The notes under the pieces are model-generated. The model made no database searches, had not been told where the DNA came from, and worked only from the letters and a program-made list of their open reading frames with translations. This document shows, piece after piece, positions 1 through 10,048 of a stretch of DNA of 64,000 nucleotides. Origin of the DNA: an uncultured Butyrivibrio sp. (GTDB taxonomy: Bacteria; Bacillota; Clostridia; Lachnospirales; Lachnospiraceae). Both the position numbers and the translations under genes were made by a program. The stretch is from NCBI GenBank assembly GCA_945928575.1, contig CAMENP010000006.1, positions 62,001-126,000 of the forward strand. Reading direction: 5' to 3'. Every line of letters begins with the position of its first letter. Position 1 is the first letter of the stretch.

Positions 1-1577
1 TCTTCGCTTCCCGATTCATAAAGTGAAGGGTCAGCAAATGAGCATGTCATCGAACAGCTTACGGTTACTACTCCGGATGCATCTATGCTCTCCGTAAATG
101 ATGGTACATAGATATTGGAGATGCTCTTGTTTTCTTTAAGTTTAACAATAAAATCGGCAAGTGTTGTCTTGGAGCTTCCGGTGAATGTCAAAGTTGTGGC
201 CCCATTGGCAACGGACATATTGGTTATTGATATATCCGAAGGCATTTCTTTTTCAAGATATTCGATGAAATCCATAAGATAATCATCATTGCTGTATGCC
301 TGTATATCAAATTTGGCAGCATCACTGTACTTGTCCTTAGCTACATAATACTCGTCCGCTGTGGCTCTTATATATTCTTTATCCGCTATTTTCTTCTCAA
401 GATCCGATTTTTCCCAGCTCTTGTTAATAAAAGAGACTAGAGGGAAAACGACCAGAAGCACACCGATAAATATGCTTACAAGAAGTATAAGTCTGAAGTA
501 TTTACCCGTATTGGCGCTCTTGGCTTTCTCAAGTGCCGAACGCGGGGTAAAATTAACCGGATGTATCGTACATCCTACATTAGGTATGTATAATGTCATA
601 TCTACAGGTTCGCTTCCGTCTGTCGGTGGAGGCGCTACCTGTCTTATCGCATCCAGCGATTCAACTTTAATATTAAGTTCGTACGAAAAAAGCTTCTCAA
701 TTCCGTATACTCTCGAACCTTCGATAAGTATATATGCATTCTCGATAGGCGCCTGTGGGTTCTTGGATGTGTAATAATCCATAACACGGCTGATATTGTT
801 GACAAGATATCTAAGTGAATCCGTCACATAATCGCCTTCTCCGAAAGAACCTTTGAGTGCATTATGAGTATCTGCCATCGCAAGCATTGCCTCATCATAG
901 CTTATCTCACGTTTCTCCATAAGAGCATTGGCTATTGTGCTCTTGCCATACGGAACCGTTCTCATAAGCTGGAGAACGTTGCGGTTAAGAATCGTAACAA
1001 GTGTGCTGTCCTCCGACATCTGTATTACGATACTCGGTTTGGCATCAATCTGAAATCTTATAAACTGTAAAGTTGCATTTCCGGTATAATCAACCGCTTC
1101 GACATGGAATCCGAGCATTTCTGCAAGTGAATAATAATTCTCAACCATATCAACCGGTGCCGCAGCAACCATTACTCTTGTTTTCTTTAATCCTTCTTCC
1201 TCAATCGGTTCAAGTACCGTATGAGCAAGCACATAATCATCTATATTAACAGGGAAATACTCTGTCGCATTCGTAGTAATAAACTGTTTAAGTTTAGCCT
1301 CTTTAAGTTCAGGAGTTGTTACCTCCTTACTTGCTATTTTAGCTGACTGAATACAGAAAATAACATTTTTGGTTGTAATGCCATTGGCATCACACGCTTC
1401 TCTTATAGTCTTTGCCATAAGAGGAATATCAATAATCATGCCGTCTTCACATGCAGATGCAGGTGCCGGCACCGAAACTGCCGCATATACCTGAATTGAT
1501 TTCTGTGCGGAGTATGATACATCGCATAATTTGATATTATCATTTCCGATTGTAATTGTTAAAACTCTGGAAGCCAT
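1..1577 (-). CDS. pilM: Type IV pilus assembly protein, PilM-like actin-fold ATPase fused to a PilN-like membrane domain (3' end beyond window)
   Basis: Open minus-strand frame from ATG at 1577 (MASRVLTITIGNDNIKLCDVSYSAQKS...) to the window edge. The N-terminal part is PilM-like, followed by a TM segment (YFRLILLVSIFIGVLLVVFPLVSFI) and a PilN-like periplasmic region. It lies in a pil gene cluster and is missing from the ORF track because it runs off the edge. Confidence 0.8.
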   Translation of the reverse strand, partial: MASRVLTITIGNDNIKLCDVSYSAQKSIQVYAAVSVPAPASACEDGMIIDIPLMAKTIREACDANGITTKNVIFCIQSAKIASKEVTTPELKEAKLKQFITTNATEYFPVNIDDYVLAHTVLEPIEEEGLKKTRVMVAAAPVDMVENYYSLAEMLGFHVEAVDYTGNATLQFIRFQIDAKPSIVIQMSEDSTLVTILNRNVLQLMRTVPYGKSTIANALMEKREISYDEAMLAMADTHNALKGSFGEGDYVTDSLRYLVNNISRVMDYYTSKNPQAPIENAYILIEGSRVYGIEKLFSYELNIKVESLDAIRQVAPPPTDGSEPVDMTLYIPNVGCTIHPVNFTPRSALEKAKSANTGKYFRLILLVSIFIGVLLVVFPLVSFINKSWEKSDLEKKIADKEYIRATADEYYVAKDKYSDAAKFDIQAYSNDDYLMDFIEYLEKEMPSDISITNMSVANGATTLTFTGSSKTTLADFIVKLKENKSISNIYVPSFTESIDASGVVTVSCSMTCSFADPSLYESGSE

Positions 1578-1637
1578 TAATATTTAAACCTCTCTTTACA
1601 CTGTTTCTGCGCCACGGCAGTCTTTATAATTCGTCGC

Positions 1638-2393
1638 TTAAAACAGCAACCCAATATACCAATTAAGAATCTGACTGCCAAACAGCATAACTATAAATAT
1701 ACCGATTGACAGATACGGTCCGAATGCAAGGACGCGTCCTTTGCCTTTAATCTTCATAAGTGTCAGATGCACTATGGAACCAATAATACAGCCAATGACA
1801 AGTGCCAGGATAATATGTTTCCATCCAAGCAGCAGTCCGGCCGCAAACATAAGCTTAATGTCTCCGCCGCCGATTCCTCTTCCGCCGGTAATAATAAACA
1901 GAAGCAGAAGAAATCCGCTGACGGATACCATTCCGATGAGATAATAAAGGAAATTATGATAATCAAGTGCCAGATGTATTGCACCGAGCACAAGGATCGT
2001 AATGTTAAGTCCCAACGGAATCTCGTATGTTCTCCAATCAATAACCGTAATGGCTGTCAACATGGAAAAACAAAGAGCGTATAATATGCTGGTGAAATTC
2101 AACCCATTCATAAGAAAAATCAACACATAGCCGCATCCGTTAACCGCTTCGATTATCGGATATTGAGCTGATATTTTCGTCTTACAATATCTGCACTTTC
2201 CTTTAAGAAAGACCCAGCTGAAGAGTGGTACGAGATCGTACCACCTCAGCCGGTGTCCACAACTTATGCAGTGAGAATGTTCAGTTGTAATATTTTCATG
2301 TAAAGGCAATCTGTATATCAGCACGTTCACAAAACTGCCGATCACGATTCCGTAAATGAAAATTATTATGTAAAGTAAAATTTCCACCAGCAT
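1638..2393 (-). CDS. pilD: Prepilin peptidase (A24 family)
   Basis: Multi-TM protein with a C-x2-C...C-x2-C zinc-binding N-terminal region (HCISCGHRLRW...CRYCKTKIS) and the GGGDIKLMFAAGLLLG peptidase motif. Confidence 0.95.
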   Translation of the reverse strand: MLVEILLYIIIFIYGIVIGSFVNVLIYRLPLHENITTEHSHCISCGHRLRWYDLVPLFSWVFLKGKCRYCKTKISAQYPIIEAVNGCGYVLIFLMNGLNFTSILYALCFSMLTAITVIDWRTYEIPLGLNITILVLGAIHLALDYHNFLYYLIGMVSVSGFLLLLFIITGGRGIGGGDIKLMFAAGLLLGWKHIILALVIGCIIGSIVHLTLMKIKGKGRVLAFGPYLSIGIFIVMLFGSQILNWYIGLLF

Positions 2394-2415
2394 TTGTTAT
2401 ACCCAGTCATAAAAA

Positions 2416-2880
2416 TTATTTTGATGTCTCTTCTTCGCCAACGGTCATTGAACCAATTGTTGCTGTAACTTTTTCATTGGTGATTGTAAATGTAACCGTT
2501 TCATCTTTATAGGCTTTAGATGAAAGTTTCTTGCTGAATGTATCACTTGCGTTAAGGTTCTGGCATACTTCTTTTAAGTAACCAGCATTTGTTATTGTGC
2601 TTGTAGAATCTGCGCTTGTAATATTAATAGTACCGTTCTTGTAAACTAATGTACCGCTTAAATCAGAGTAATCTTCATCTGCAAGTGCAACCTGCATCTG
2701 GTTACGGATTTCTTCAACTGCTGAAACGTCTTTCTGCTTCTTTGACTTCTCAACGTTTCTTACAAGTGTAGGAACAAGAACACCGATAAGTACAGCCATG
2801 ATAGCTACTACTACGATAAGCTCTACGAGAGAGAAACCTTTGTTATTTTTTCTTTTCTGTAATAATTTTTTCATACCCAT
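2416..2880 (-). CDS. Type IV prepilin (major pilin/pseudopilin-like)
   Basis: Class III signal KNNKG|FSLVELIVVVAIMAVLIGVLVPTLV. The second ATG (2874) is better spaced from AAAGGAG. Confidence 0.93.
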   Translation of the reverse strand: MGMKKLLQKRKNNKGFSLVELIVVVAIMAVLIGVLVPTLVRNVEKSKKQKDVSAVEEIRNQMQVALADEDYSDLSGTLVYKNGTINITSADSTSTITNAGYLKEVCQNLNASDTFSKKLSSKAYKDETVTFTITNEKVTATIGSMTVGEEETSK

Positions 2881-3059
2881 GTCTCCTTTTTATTAAGTTT
2901 TGTAGGTATTCCCGTATTCTGCACACAGGAATTAATTTAGGTAAGTAAGAAAGTCACGGGGTATCCCCGCCATGCGCCTTAGCGCTTATATATCATTGCG
3001 GTATCGGCTAAATACCACATAAGATATCTGATTAATATATCGGCATTGCGATGAATTAA

Positions 3060-4271
3060 TTACATATTGCCGAGCTCTGAATTCATCTGGATTACCGGTC
3101 CGTAGATTGCTGCAAGAATTACACATACGATTGCAGCCATTACAATAATTATCATCGGTTCCATGAGCGCCATTACCTGCTGTGTGGCAAGTTCAACTTC
3201 TTCGTCGTAATACTTGGCACAATTATTAAGCATCTCTTCAAGGTTACCGGTCTCTTCACCGATACCTACCATATGTATTACAAGCGGCGGAAACAATCCC
3301 GATTTCTTAAGCGGCTGTGATAACGGAACGCCTCGCTGGATCTGTATGGCAGCTTCGTTAAGTGCTTCTTCATATAATACATTATCAATGGTTCTGGCCG
3401 TAATCTGCATAGCCTCGACCATCGGCATACCTGATGACATCATTGTACTGAATGTTCTGGAGAATCTCGCGCAAGCTGTCTTGGTCTTCATTTTACCGAA
3501 TACCGGAAGCTTAAGTCCAAGTCTTGCGAAGAAATGTTTACCGGTCTCACTCTTCTTAAAAAGTACTATCGCAGCAACCACCGCTCCTATAACTCCTACG
3601 GCAATGAACCACTTGGTCCTTAAGAAACTGCTCAGATTAAGAAGTGCCTGTGTAACCGGCGGAAGCTTGGAATCCATATCCGCAAACATCTCTGCGAATG
3701 AAGGAATTACCGCAACTACCATTACAATGAGAACGCCTATGGCAACCACGAGAAGCACGATAGGATAAATCATTGCTTTCTTAAGCATTCCCTTTATCCT
3801 GGTATCTTTCTCAAAATGTTCCGACATGCTCTGAAGCGATGATTCGATATTACCGGATGCCTCGCCTGCTTCTATCATACTTACAAGGAGGCTCGGAAAT
3901 ACACTTTCCCTCTTCATCGCTCCCGCAAGTGTCTCACCTTTCTGAACATTATCCCTGACATTCATAACCGCCGCCTGGAGCCTCTTATTCTCCGTCTGGT
4001 CGGAAAGCATATCAAGTGCCGACACTATTCCGACGCCGGCCTGCAGCAGACTGTGGAACTGTCTGCAGAATACACTGAAATCCCTTGACTTAACCTTTCT
4101 GCCTCCGCCAAAAGAAATCTCTTTATTTAAAATAGAGCCGACATTAAGCTGCAAAACGGTATTGCCCTCACTCTTAAGTGCAGCCATAGCCTTCTCTTTA
4201 GTATCCGTCTCAATACTTCCCTTCTTCTCTTTGCCTTCCTTGGTAATTACTCTGTATGTAAAATTCGCCAT
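3060..4271 (-). CDS. pilC: Type II secretion/type IV pilus inner-membrane protein, PilC/GspF family
   Basis: Two T2SSF repeats (FCRQFHSLLQAGVGIVSALDML...; FSRTFSTMMSSGMPMVEAMQIT...). Start refined to MANFTYRVITKEGKEKKG at 4271 instead of the ORF-track start at 4355. Confidence 0.94.
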   Translation of the reverse strand: MANFTYRVITKEGKEKKGSIETDTKEKAMAALKSEGNTVLQLNVGSILNKEISFGGGRKVKSRDFSVFCRQFHSLLQAGVGIVSALDMLSDQTENKRLQAAVMNVRDNVQKGETLAGAMKRESVFPSLLVSMIEAGEASGNIESSLQSMSEHFEKDTRIKGMLKKAMIYPIVLLVVAIGVLIVMVVAVIPSFAEMFADMDSKLPPVTQALLNLSSFLRTKWFIAVGVIGAVVAAIVLFKKSETGKHFFARLGLKLPVFGKMKTKTACARFSRTFSTMMSSGMPMVEAMQITARTIDNVLYEEALNEAAIQIQRGVPLSQPLKKSGLFPPLVIHMVGIGEETGNLEEMLNNCAKYYDEEVELATQQVMALMEPMIIIVMAAIVCVILAAIYGPVIQMNSELGNM

Positions 4272-4427
4272 ATATACCCACTGATGCTCCATTATCTGTC
4301 CCGGCAGATAATGTAAGTCCTCTCTGTTTTTATTTATATATTTTATCACAAGCAAGTCCCGCTTGCAACACTAAAACGTCAAAAACCGCGAAAGTTTCGT
4401 AAAATCTTTCGCAGTTTTTCTTTAGTA

Positions 4428-5489
4428 TTATATTATATTTATTTTACGTTCGAAAGTCGTCCTGTCCTGCGCAAAACTGAGTGCCGTTTCGGTGCTTATC
4501 TCACCCTTGATAAGAAGGTCAAGGATAGCATCGTCCATAGTGATCATTCCGAGTTTCTTGCTGGTCTGGATCATGGAATCTATCTGGAAAACCTTATTCT
4601 CGCGGATAAGGTTCTTGATAGCCGTTGTCATGAGCATAACTTCAAATGCGCCGACTCTGCGCGACTTGTCGATGGTTGGCAGAAGCTGCTGTGATATAAC
4701 CGCCTCAAGCACCATTGCAAGCTGCACACGTATCTGCTGCTGCTGATGCGGCGGAAACACGTCGATAATACGGTCGATTGTACTTGCCGCTCCGATTGTA
4801 TGAAGTGTAGAAAACACAAGATGTCCTGTTTCTGCCGCCGTGATCGCAATTGATATGGTTTCCAGATCACGCATTTCTCCCACAAGTATAACATCCGGAT
4901 CTTCACGGAGTGCCGCCCTGAGTGCATTGGCATAAGACATGGAATCGATACCGATTTCCCTCTGGTTAACCATGGCTTTCTTATGGTGGTGCAGATACTC
5001 AATCGGATCCTCAAGCGTAATTATATGCGACGAGATATTCTCGTTGATTTTATCCACTAATGAAGCAAGTGTGGTTGACTTACCGCTTCCTGTAGGTCCC
5101 GTCACAAGTATAAGGCCCCTTTTCTTGGAATAAAGGTCTACAACAGACTTCGGGAGTCCGAGTTCCTCCGGCTTCGGAACCGTCGTGCCGACAAGTCTTA
5201 TGGCCGCCGCGAGCGAACCTCTCTGATTAAAAACATTAATCCTGTATCTGCCGAGACTTGGGATTGAGAAAGAGAAATCAACTTCGCCCTTCTGGTTAAG
5301 TATCTCAAGCTGTCTCTCATTCATTATTGATTTGATTATTTCGGATGTATCGTTAGGAAGGAATCTCGGAAAATCCATATCCGTAAGAGCTCCTGCCACA
5401 CGCATTTTCGGCGGGATTCCGACTGTTATATGCACATCGGATGCGCCGTTATCCTTAGCTATTCTCATTAATTCTTCTATCGTAACCAT
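4428..5489 (-). CDS. pilT: Type IV pilus retraction ATPase PilT
   Basis: Walker A GPTGSGKSTTLASL, Asp box/Walker B DPDVILVGEMRDLETI, and the AIRLVGTTVPKPEELGLP N-terminal pattern of PilT. Confidence 0.95.
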   Translation of the reverse strand: MVTIEELMRIAKDNGASDVHITVGIPPKMRVAGALTDMDFPRFLPNDTSEIIKSIMNERQLEILNQKGEVDFSFSIPSLGRYRINVFNQRGSLAAAIRLVGTTVPKPEELGLPKSVVDLYSKKRGLILVTGPTGSGKSTTLASLVDKINENISSHIITLEDPIEYLHHHKKAMVNQREIGIDSMSYANALRAALREDPDVILVGEMRDLETISIAITAAETGHLVFSTLHTIGAASTIDRIIDVFPPHQQQQIRVQLAMVLEAVISQQLLPTIDKSRRVGAFEVMLMTTAIKNLIRENKVFQIDSMIQTSKKLGMITMDDAILDLLIKGEISTETALSFAQDRTTFERKINII

Positions 5490-5490
5490 T

Positions 5491-7197
5491 CTATTCGTCC
5501 TCCGCCTCGTACGTAATCTTCATCATTTCCGAAAATGATGTAACGCCGCTCATGACATATTTGGCTGCCGCCTGTCTGAGGGTGGACATTCCTTCGCGCT
5601 GTGCCTCAGCTGTAATCTCGTCAGCATTGGCCCTTCTGGCAATAAGATTACGGATACGGTGCGTTATCGGCATTATTTCATATACACCTATTCGTCCGAA
5701 GTATCCTGTATGTCCGCAAACCTCGCATCCGCAAGGCTCCTTAAGAATAAGCTGCTCATTCTCCGGAACTCCGAGGATTCTCTTTTCTTCGGAAGTGGCC
5801 TCGTGCGACTTCTTGCAATCGCAAAGGCGTCTGACAAGTCTCTGAGCAATTATTCCGACAAGCGAATCGCCGAGGAGATACGGTTCAATTCCCATATCGA
5901 TAAGTCGGGCTATGGATGCCGATGTTGAGTTAGTATGTAATGTACTGACAACAAGGTGTCCTGTTATTGAGGCTTTAACAGCGATTTCCGCCGTTTCTCC
6001 GTCTCGTATCTCACCTATCATAATGATATCAGGGTCCTGACGGAGTATGGAACGCAGTGCGCTGGCGAATGTAAGGTCGGCTTTAGGATTGACCTGGACC
6101 TGGTTAACACCGTCCACATTTGCCTCTACAGGGTCTTCAACTGTTACGATATTGACTTCATCGCTCGCCAGTTCGCTTAATGCCGTATACAATGTTGTAG
6201 ACTTACCGCTTCCAGTTGGTCCCGTTACGAGAATTATGCCATGCGGGTTACGCAATATGTTATCAAATTTAACAAGGTCTTCGGCATTGAGTCCGAGATC
6301 TTTTTTATCTCTTCTGAAGCCCTCTTTGGATGCAAGTCTCATTACGACTTTCTCTCCGTAAACGGTAGGAAGATTGCTGACACGGATATCATACTCCTTA
6401 CGGTCAACGATCATTGTGATTCTGCCGTCCTGAGGTTTACGTTTCTCCGAAATATCCATTCCGGATATAACCTTAAGTCTGGCTACTATCGCAGCATAAA
6501 GACTTCTGTCGTATTTGATTGACTCTCTCAAAACACCGTCTATACGATATCTTACCTTAACCATGTATTCAAAAGGCTCGATATGGATATCGGAAGCTCT
6601 TTTTCTTACGGCCTGTTCAATAATTCCGCGCACAAGCTGTACGATAGGTGAGCTCTCAATGTCTTCTTTACGCGCATTATCATCTTCATCGTCATCGAGA
6701 TAATTCTGCTGTTCCTGACGGAACTGTTCAGCCACCGCCATAGCCTGCGACTGTCCGAAATACTTATCAATCATCGCACTTATATCATTACCGTTGGCAA
6801 GATACGGAATAACCGTCATTCCAGTGATGATACTCACATCATCAAGTGCCATAATATCAAGCGGGTTCTCCGTCGCTACTTTGAGAACATTAGCCTGTTT
6901 ACTGTCAAGTGCAAAAGGAAACACCGAATATTTACGGATGATATCCTCGCTTACCATATGAAGCGCCGCTTCATCTATATTGATCTTGCGCAGGTTAACA
7001 TATTCAATATCGAGCTGTTTGCAAAGCTCGTCATTAATCTCATCCTGCGTGACATATCCCAATGACACAAGCGCTTCACCGATTTTAATTTTCTTGGTCT
7101 TCTGCTCAGCGAGCGCACGTTCAAGCTGCTCCTTAGTAATCTTGCCGCTTTGTACAAATACATCGCCGAGTCTCAAACTCTTTCGTGTGTATGCCAT
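5491..7197 (-). CDS. pilB: Type IV pilus extension ATPase PilB/GspE with N-terminal MshEN domain
   Basis: GPTGSGKSTTLYTAL, RQDPDIIMIGEIRDGETAEIA, and a C-x2-C zinc motif (CGCEVCGHTGYFGRIGVYEIMP). The N-terminus has two 24-residue MshEN motifs. Confidence 0.96.
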   Translation of the reverse strand: MAYTRKSLRLGDVFVQSGKITKEQLERALAEQKTKKIKIGEALVSLGYVTQDEINDELCKQLDIEYVNLRKINIDEAALHMVSEDIIRKYSVFPFALDSKQANVLKVATENPLDIMALDDVSIITGMTVIPYLANGNDISAMIDKYFGQSQAMAVAEQFRQEQQNYLDDDEDDNARKEDIESSPIVQLVRGIIEQAVRKRASDIHIEPFEYMVKVRYRIDGVLRESIKYDRSLYAAIVARLKVISGMDISEKRKPQDGRITMIVDRKEYDIRVSNLPTVYGEKVVMRLASKEGFRRDKKDLGLNAEDLVKFDNILRNPHGIILVTGPTGSGKSTTLYTALSELASDEVNIVTVEDPVEANVDGVNQVQVNPKADLTFASALRSILRQDPDIIMIGEIRDGETAEIAVKASITGHLVVSTLHTNSTSASIARLIDMGIEPYLLGDSLVGIIAQRLVRRLCDCKKSHEATSEEKRILGVPENEQLILKEPCGCEVCGHTGYFGRIGVYEIMPITHRIRNLIARRANADEITAEAQREGMSTLRQAAAKYVMSGVTSFSEMMKITYEAEDE

Positions 7198-7220
7198 GAT
7201 AAAACCTCTCTTAGTATAAA

Positions 7221-8366
7221 TTAATCCATCGGAATATCCGTATATGTGTAAGAACCGTTAATATCTGATTTAAAGGCTTCAAGCGTGCTCTCATAATCCG
7301 TTCCGCATACATAGCGTTCCTTCGGATCATTGGTAGCCATCGACCATTCTCCTTCCCTGCTTATGACTGCATCAGAATATCTGAAACAGAACCAGCTTTC
7401 AAGATATTGGTTAGGATTATCGGAAGAATACGTCGGCATTACTATATTGCCCTTGTAGAAAAGCAATATATAATTCTCATGCTTCTGTTCATATCCTGTA
7501 TCATTATATACAAGAACCGCTTTCTGGAATGTAAAATCCTCTGCTGTCTCATTGCTGTCTCTGAACAGATAATTGATATCTCCGGTAACCTCATATGACA
7601 TGTGGTTCGTAGTATCATTAACCGCATCCTCAATAATGCCTATATTTTCCTTAGCAAGTTCCTTAAGAACTTTCTTATCAACATCAGCAGTGTCTTTAAC
7701 ATAACGGTCAGCCTCTTCTATGGTGTATTTCATCTCAAGGGTATTAAAATAATATCCTTTATCGGCTGCCGTTTTCTCATCCGCATTACACTTGATAGTC
7801 ACTTCATCTCCTATTGCCAGATTGGAAGTCTTATCTATCTCATACTCAAGCGATGCGAGGTATTCATTATCCGATTCATTGGTATAAGTTACATATACAT
7901 AAGGACTTATTCCGCCTGTAATTATCTTAATATCTGCAAATGCATCCAGCAGTGTACCTTCATCAAGTCCTTCCACCTTAATGCTGCGCGTCGTTCCTTT
8001 GGCATCTATACCAAGCTTATCCGCTATCCGGCTGTCATATGTCACCGTGAGATTGATCGTATCACCGTTTGAAAGACCCGTATCCCTGTCAAGAGAATAT
8101 TTCAGGCTGTCTACAAACGGCTTATATTTATCCCTGGCCGCATCTGCATCGCCGCCGTCCGCAAGTGCCGTATATATTCCGACGTCATCAAGAGAAAGCG
8201 AAGCCTTACCGTTACCGTCGAATCCCGTCGTGGCAACCAGTACATACCTTGAAAGTCTGAATTCCTGTTTCTGTGTCATATTCACTTTGACAATGATCAA
8301 TATTGCAAGTATAACAAGCGGTATTGCCGCTTTGATTATAATATTTCTTAATTTTGATTTATTCAT
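7221..8366 (-). CDS. Membrane-anchored hypothetical protein at the head of the pilus gene cluster
   Basis: ORF with one N-terminal TM helix (IIIKAAIPLVILAILIIVKV) and a long extracytoplasmic region. Start refined to MNKSKLRN at 8366. No family recognised. Confidence 0.75.
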   Translation of the reverse strand: MNKSKLRNIIIKAAIPLVILAILIIVKVNMTQKQEFRLSRYVLVATTGFDGNGKASLSLDDVGIYTALADGGDADAARDKYKPFVDSLKYSLDRDTGLSNGDTINLTVTYDSRIADKLGIDAKGTTRSIKVEGLDEGTLLDAFADIKIITGGISPYVYVTYTNESDNEYLASLEYEIDKTSNLAIGDEVTIKCNADEKTAADKGYYFNTLEMKYTIEEADRYVKDTADVDKKVLKELAKENIGIIEDAVNDTTNHMSYEVTGDINYLFRDSNETAEDFTFQKAVLVYNDTGYEQKHENYILLFYKGNIVMPTYSSDNPNQYLESWFCFRYSDAVISREGEWSMATNDPKERYVCGTDYESTLEAFKSDINGSYTYTDIPMD

Positions 8367-8404
8367 ACCAAATATTTTATCACATCCGGCAGTCAAAAAC
8401 AAGA

Positions 8405-9181
8405 TTACAAAAGGTATCGTCTCATTGTTTTTAGCGCATTTTTCTCAAGCCTGCTGACCTGTGCCTGTGATATGCCTATTTCTTCGGCAACTTCCATCTG
8501 CGTCCTGCCCTTAAAAAACCTCAGTCTTATTATCTCCTTCTCCCTCGGTGCCAGTCTGCCGATTGCATCCTTGAGAGCCAGATTGCTCACCCAGTTGTCT
8601 TCGACATTCTTGGTATCGCTTATCTGGTCCATGACATACAAGGTGTCGCCGCCGTCACAATATACCGGTTCATAAAGTGACACCGGACTTTGTATCGCAT
8701 CAAGAGCCATTACGATTTCTTCTTTATCCGCACCTATTTCGGCGGCAATTTCGTTAATCGTCGGCTCTTTCTGGCTTTGCTTCATAAGACGTTCTTTGGC
8801 ATAAATCGCCTTATATGCCGTATCTTTCAGCGAACGCGATACTCTTATCTGGCTGTTGTCCCTGAGATATCTCCTTATCTCCCCGATTATCATTGGCACA
8901 GCATAAGTGCTGAATTTCACCTGCTGGTCCATATCAAAATTATCAATAGCTTTAATTAACCCGATACATCCTATCTGGAACAAATCATCCAGATTCTCCC
9001 CACTTGCCGAAAAACGCTGTACAACGCTTAACACAAGTCTTAAATTTCCCTTAATATACTTCTGTCTGGCTGCTTCATCCCCTTTTTTCAGTGCAGCCAT
9101 CAACTCCTCTTTCTCCTTTTCACGGAGCATCGGAAGTCTCGCAGTGTTAACACCACAGATTTCAACTTTGTATGCTGTCAT
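8405..9181 (-). CDS. sigG: RNA polymerase sporulation sigma factor SigG
   Basis: KVEICGVNTARLPMLREKEKEELM N-terminus typical of sigma-G, sigma-70 regions 2-4, adjacent to sigE/spoIIGA as in other sporulating Firmicutes. Confidence 0.96.
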   Translation of the reverse strand: MTAYKVEICGVNTARLPMLREKEKEELMAALKKGDEAARQKYIKGNLRLVLSVVQRFSASGENLDDLFQIGCIGLIKAIDNFDMDQQVKFSTYAVPMIIGEIRRYLRDNSQIRVSRSLKDTAYKAIYAKERLMKQSQKEPTINEIAAEIGADKEEIVMALDAIQSPVSLYEPVYCDGGDTLYVMDQISDTKNVEDNWVSNLALKDAIGRLAPREKEIIRLRFFKGRTQMEVAEEIGISQAQVSRLEKNALKTMRRYLL

Positions 9182-9292
9182 ATTTCATACCTGCCATTTC
9201 AATTCGTATATGAAATATCTTTAACCAAACACGGCATATCTAATCATTTCCGGTGCTCTTTTTAAACGGAAATTATTTCCTATATTTCCCCA

Positions 9293-10033
9293 TTATTCAT
9301 ACTTCACGATTTCTTTTTTGAGTCTTTTGATTATCTTTTTTTCAAGCCTCGAAATATATGACTGACTTATCCCCATAAGATCCGCCACTTCTTTCTGCGT
9401 CATCTCCGTGTCGTCAGGCGATGACAGTCCAAATCTCAAGTCTATAATCATTCTCTCCCGTTCTCCCAGACGGTCGATTGCTTTCTTTAACAGTTTTTTC
9501 TCTACTTCATCTTCTATATCACGGTATATAACATCCTCTTCCGTGCCAAGAATATCCGACAAAAGCAGCTCATTTCCGTCCCAATCCACATTGAGCGGCT
9601 CATCTATCGAAACTTCCATGCGCGTCTTGGAATTCCGTCTCAAATACATAAGTATTTCATTTTCAATACATCGTGATGCATATGTTGCCAGTTTTATGTT
9701 TTTGCCGGAATCAAACGAGTTAATCGCCTTAATAAGTCCTATTGTACCTATGGAAATCAAATCTTCAACGCCGACTCCCGTGTTATCAAATTTCTTGGCT
9801 ATGTACACTACCAGACGTAAATTATGTTCTATAAGCACAGATTTGGCTTTGGCATCAAACTCACCTCCCAGATCCGCAATCACTTCCGCTTCTTCCTCAG
9901 CATCGAGTGGCGCCGGAAGGACATCCGCTCCTCCTATATAATGAATGTCGCCTTTAGGCTCAAGAAACAGATTCTTAAAGGTCGGCATCACTTTAAATTG
10001 AAAACAATTTGGCATCATTACTTTTAAAAACAT
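9293..10033 (-). CDS. sigE: RNA polymerase sporulation sigma factor SigE (pro-sigma-E)
   Basis: [17 protein letters not shown] after a short pro-sequence, [42 protein letters not shown]. Directly downstream of spoIIGA. Confidence 0.96.
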   Translation of the reverse strand: MFLKVMMPNCFQFKVMPTFKNLFLEPKGDIHYIGGADVLPAPLDAEEEAEVIADLGGEFDAKAKSVLIEHNLRLVVYIAKKFDNTGVGVEDLISIGTIGLIKAINSFDSGKNIKLATYASRCIENEILMYLRRNSKTRMEVSIDEPLNVDWDGNELLLSDILGTEEDVIYRDIEDEVEKKLLKKAIDRLGERERMIIDLRFGLSSPDDTEMTQKEVADLMGISQSYISRLEKKIIKRLKKEIVKYE

Positions 10034-10048
10034 TTCATTTCGCTCCTT

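Noticed and set aside
361-1070. Plus-strand ORFs 361..774 and 864..1070 at the left edge
   Set aside because: They lie antisense to the continuous PilM-PilN frame, which the ORF track omits because it is open at the window edge.
2881-3059. Calling the pilin leader a c-di-GMP-I riboswitch
   Set aside because: Conserved GEMM-I core elements (such as the CACGCA...GCAAAGC pattern) are not visible. Only the generic 'structured leader' claim is supported.
6975-7163. Small minus-strand ORF overlapping the pilB N-terminus
   Set aside because: Out-of-frame shadow within the well-supported MshEN coding region.
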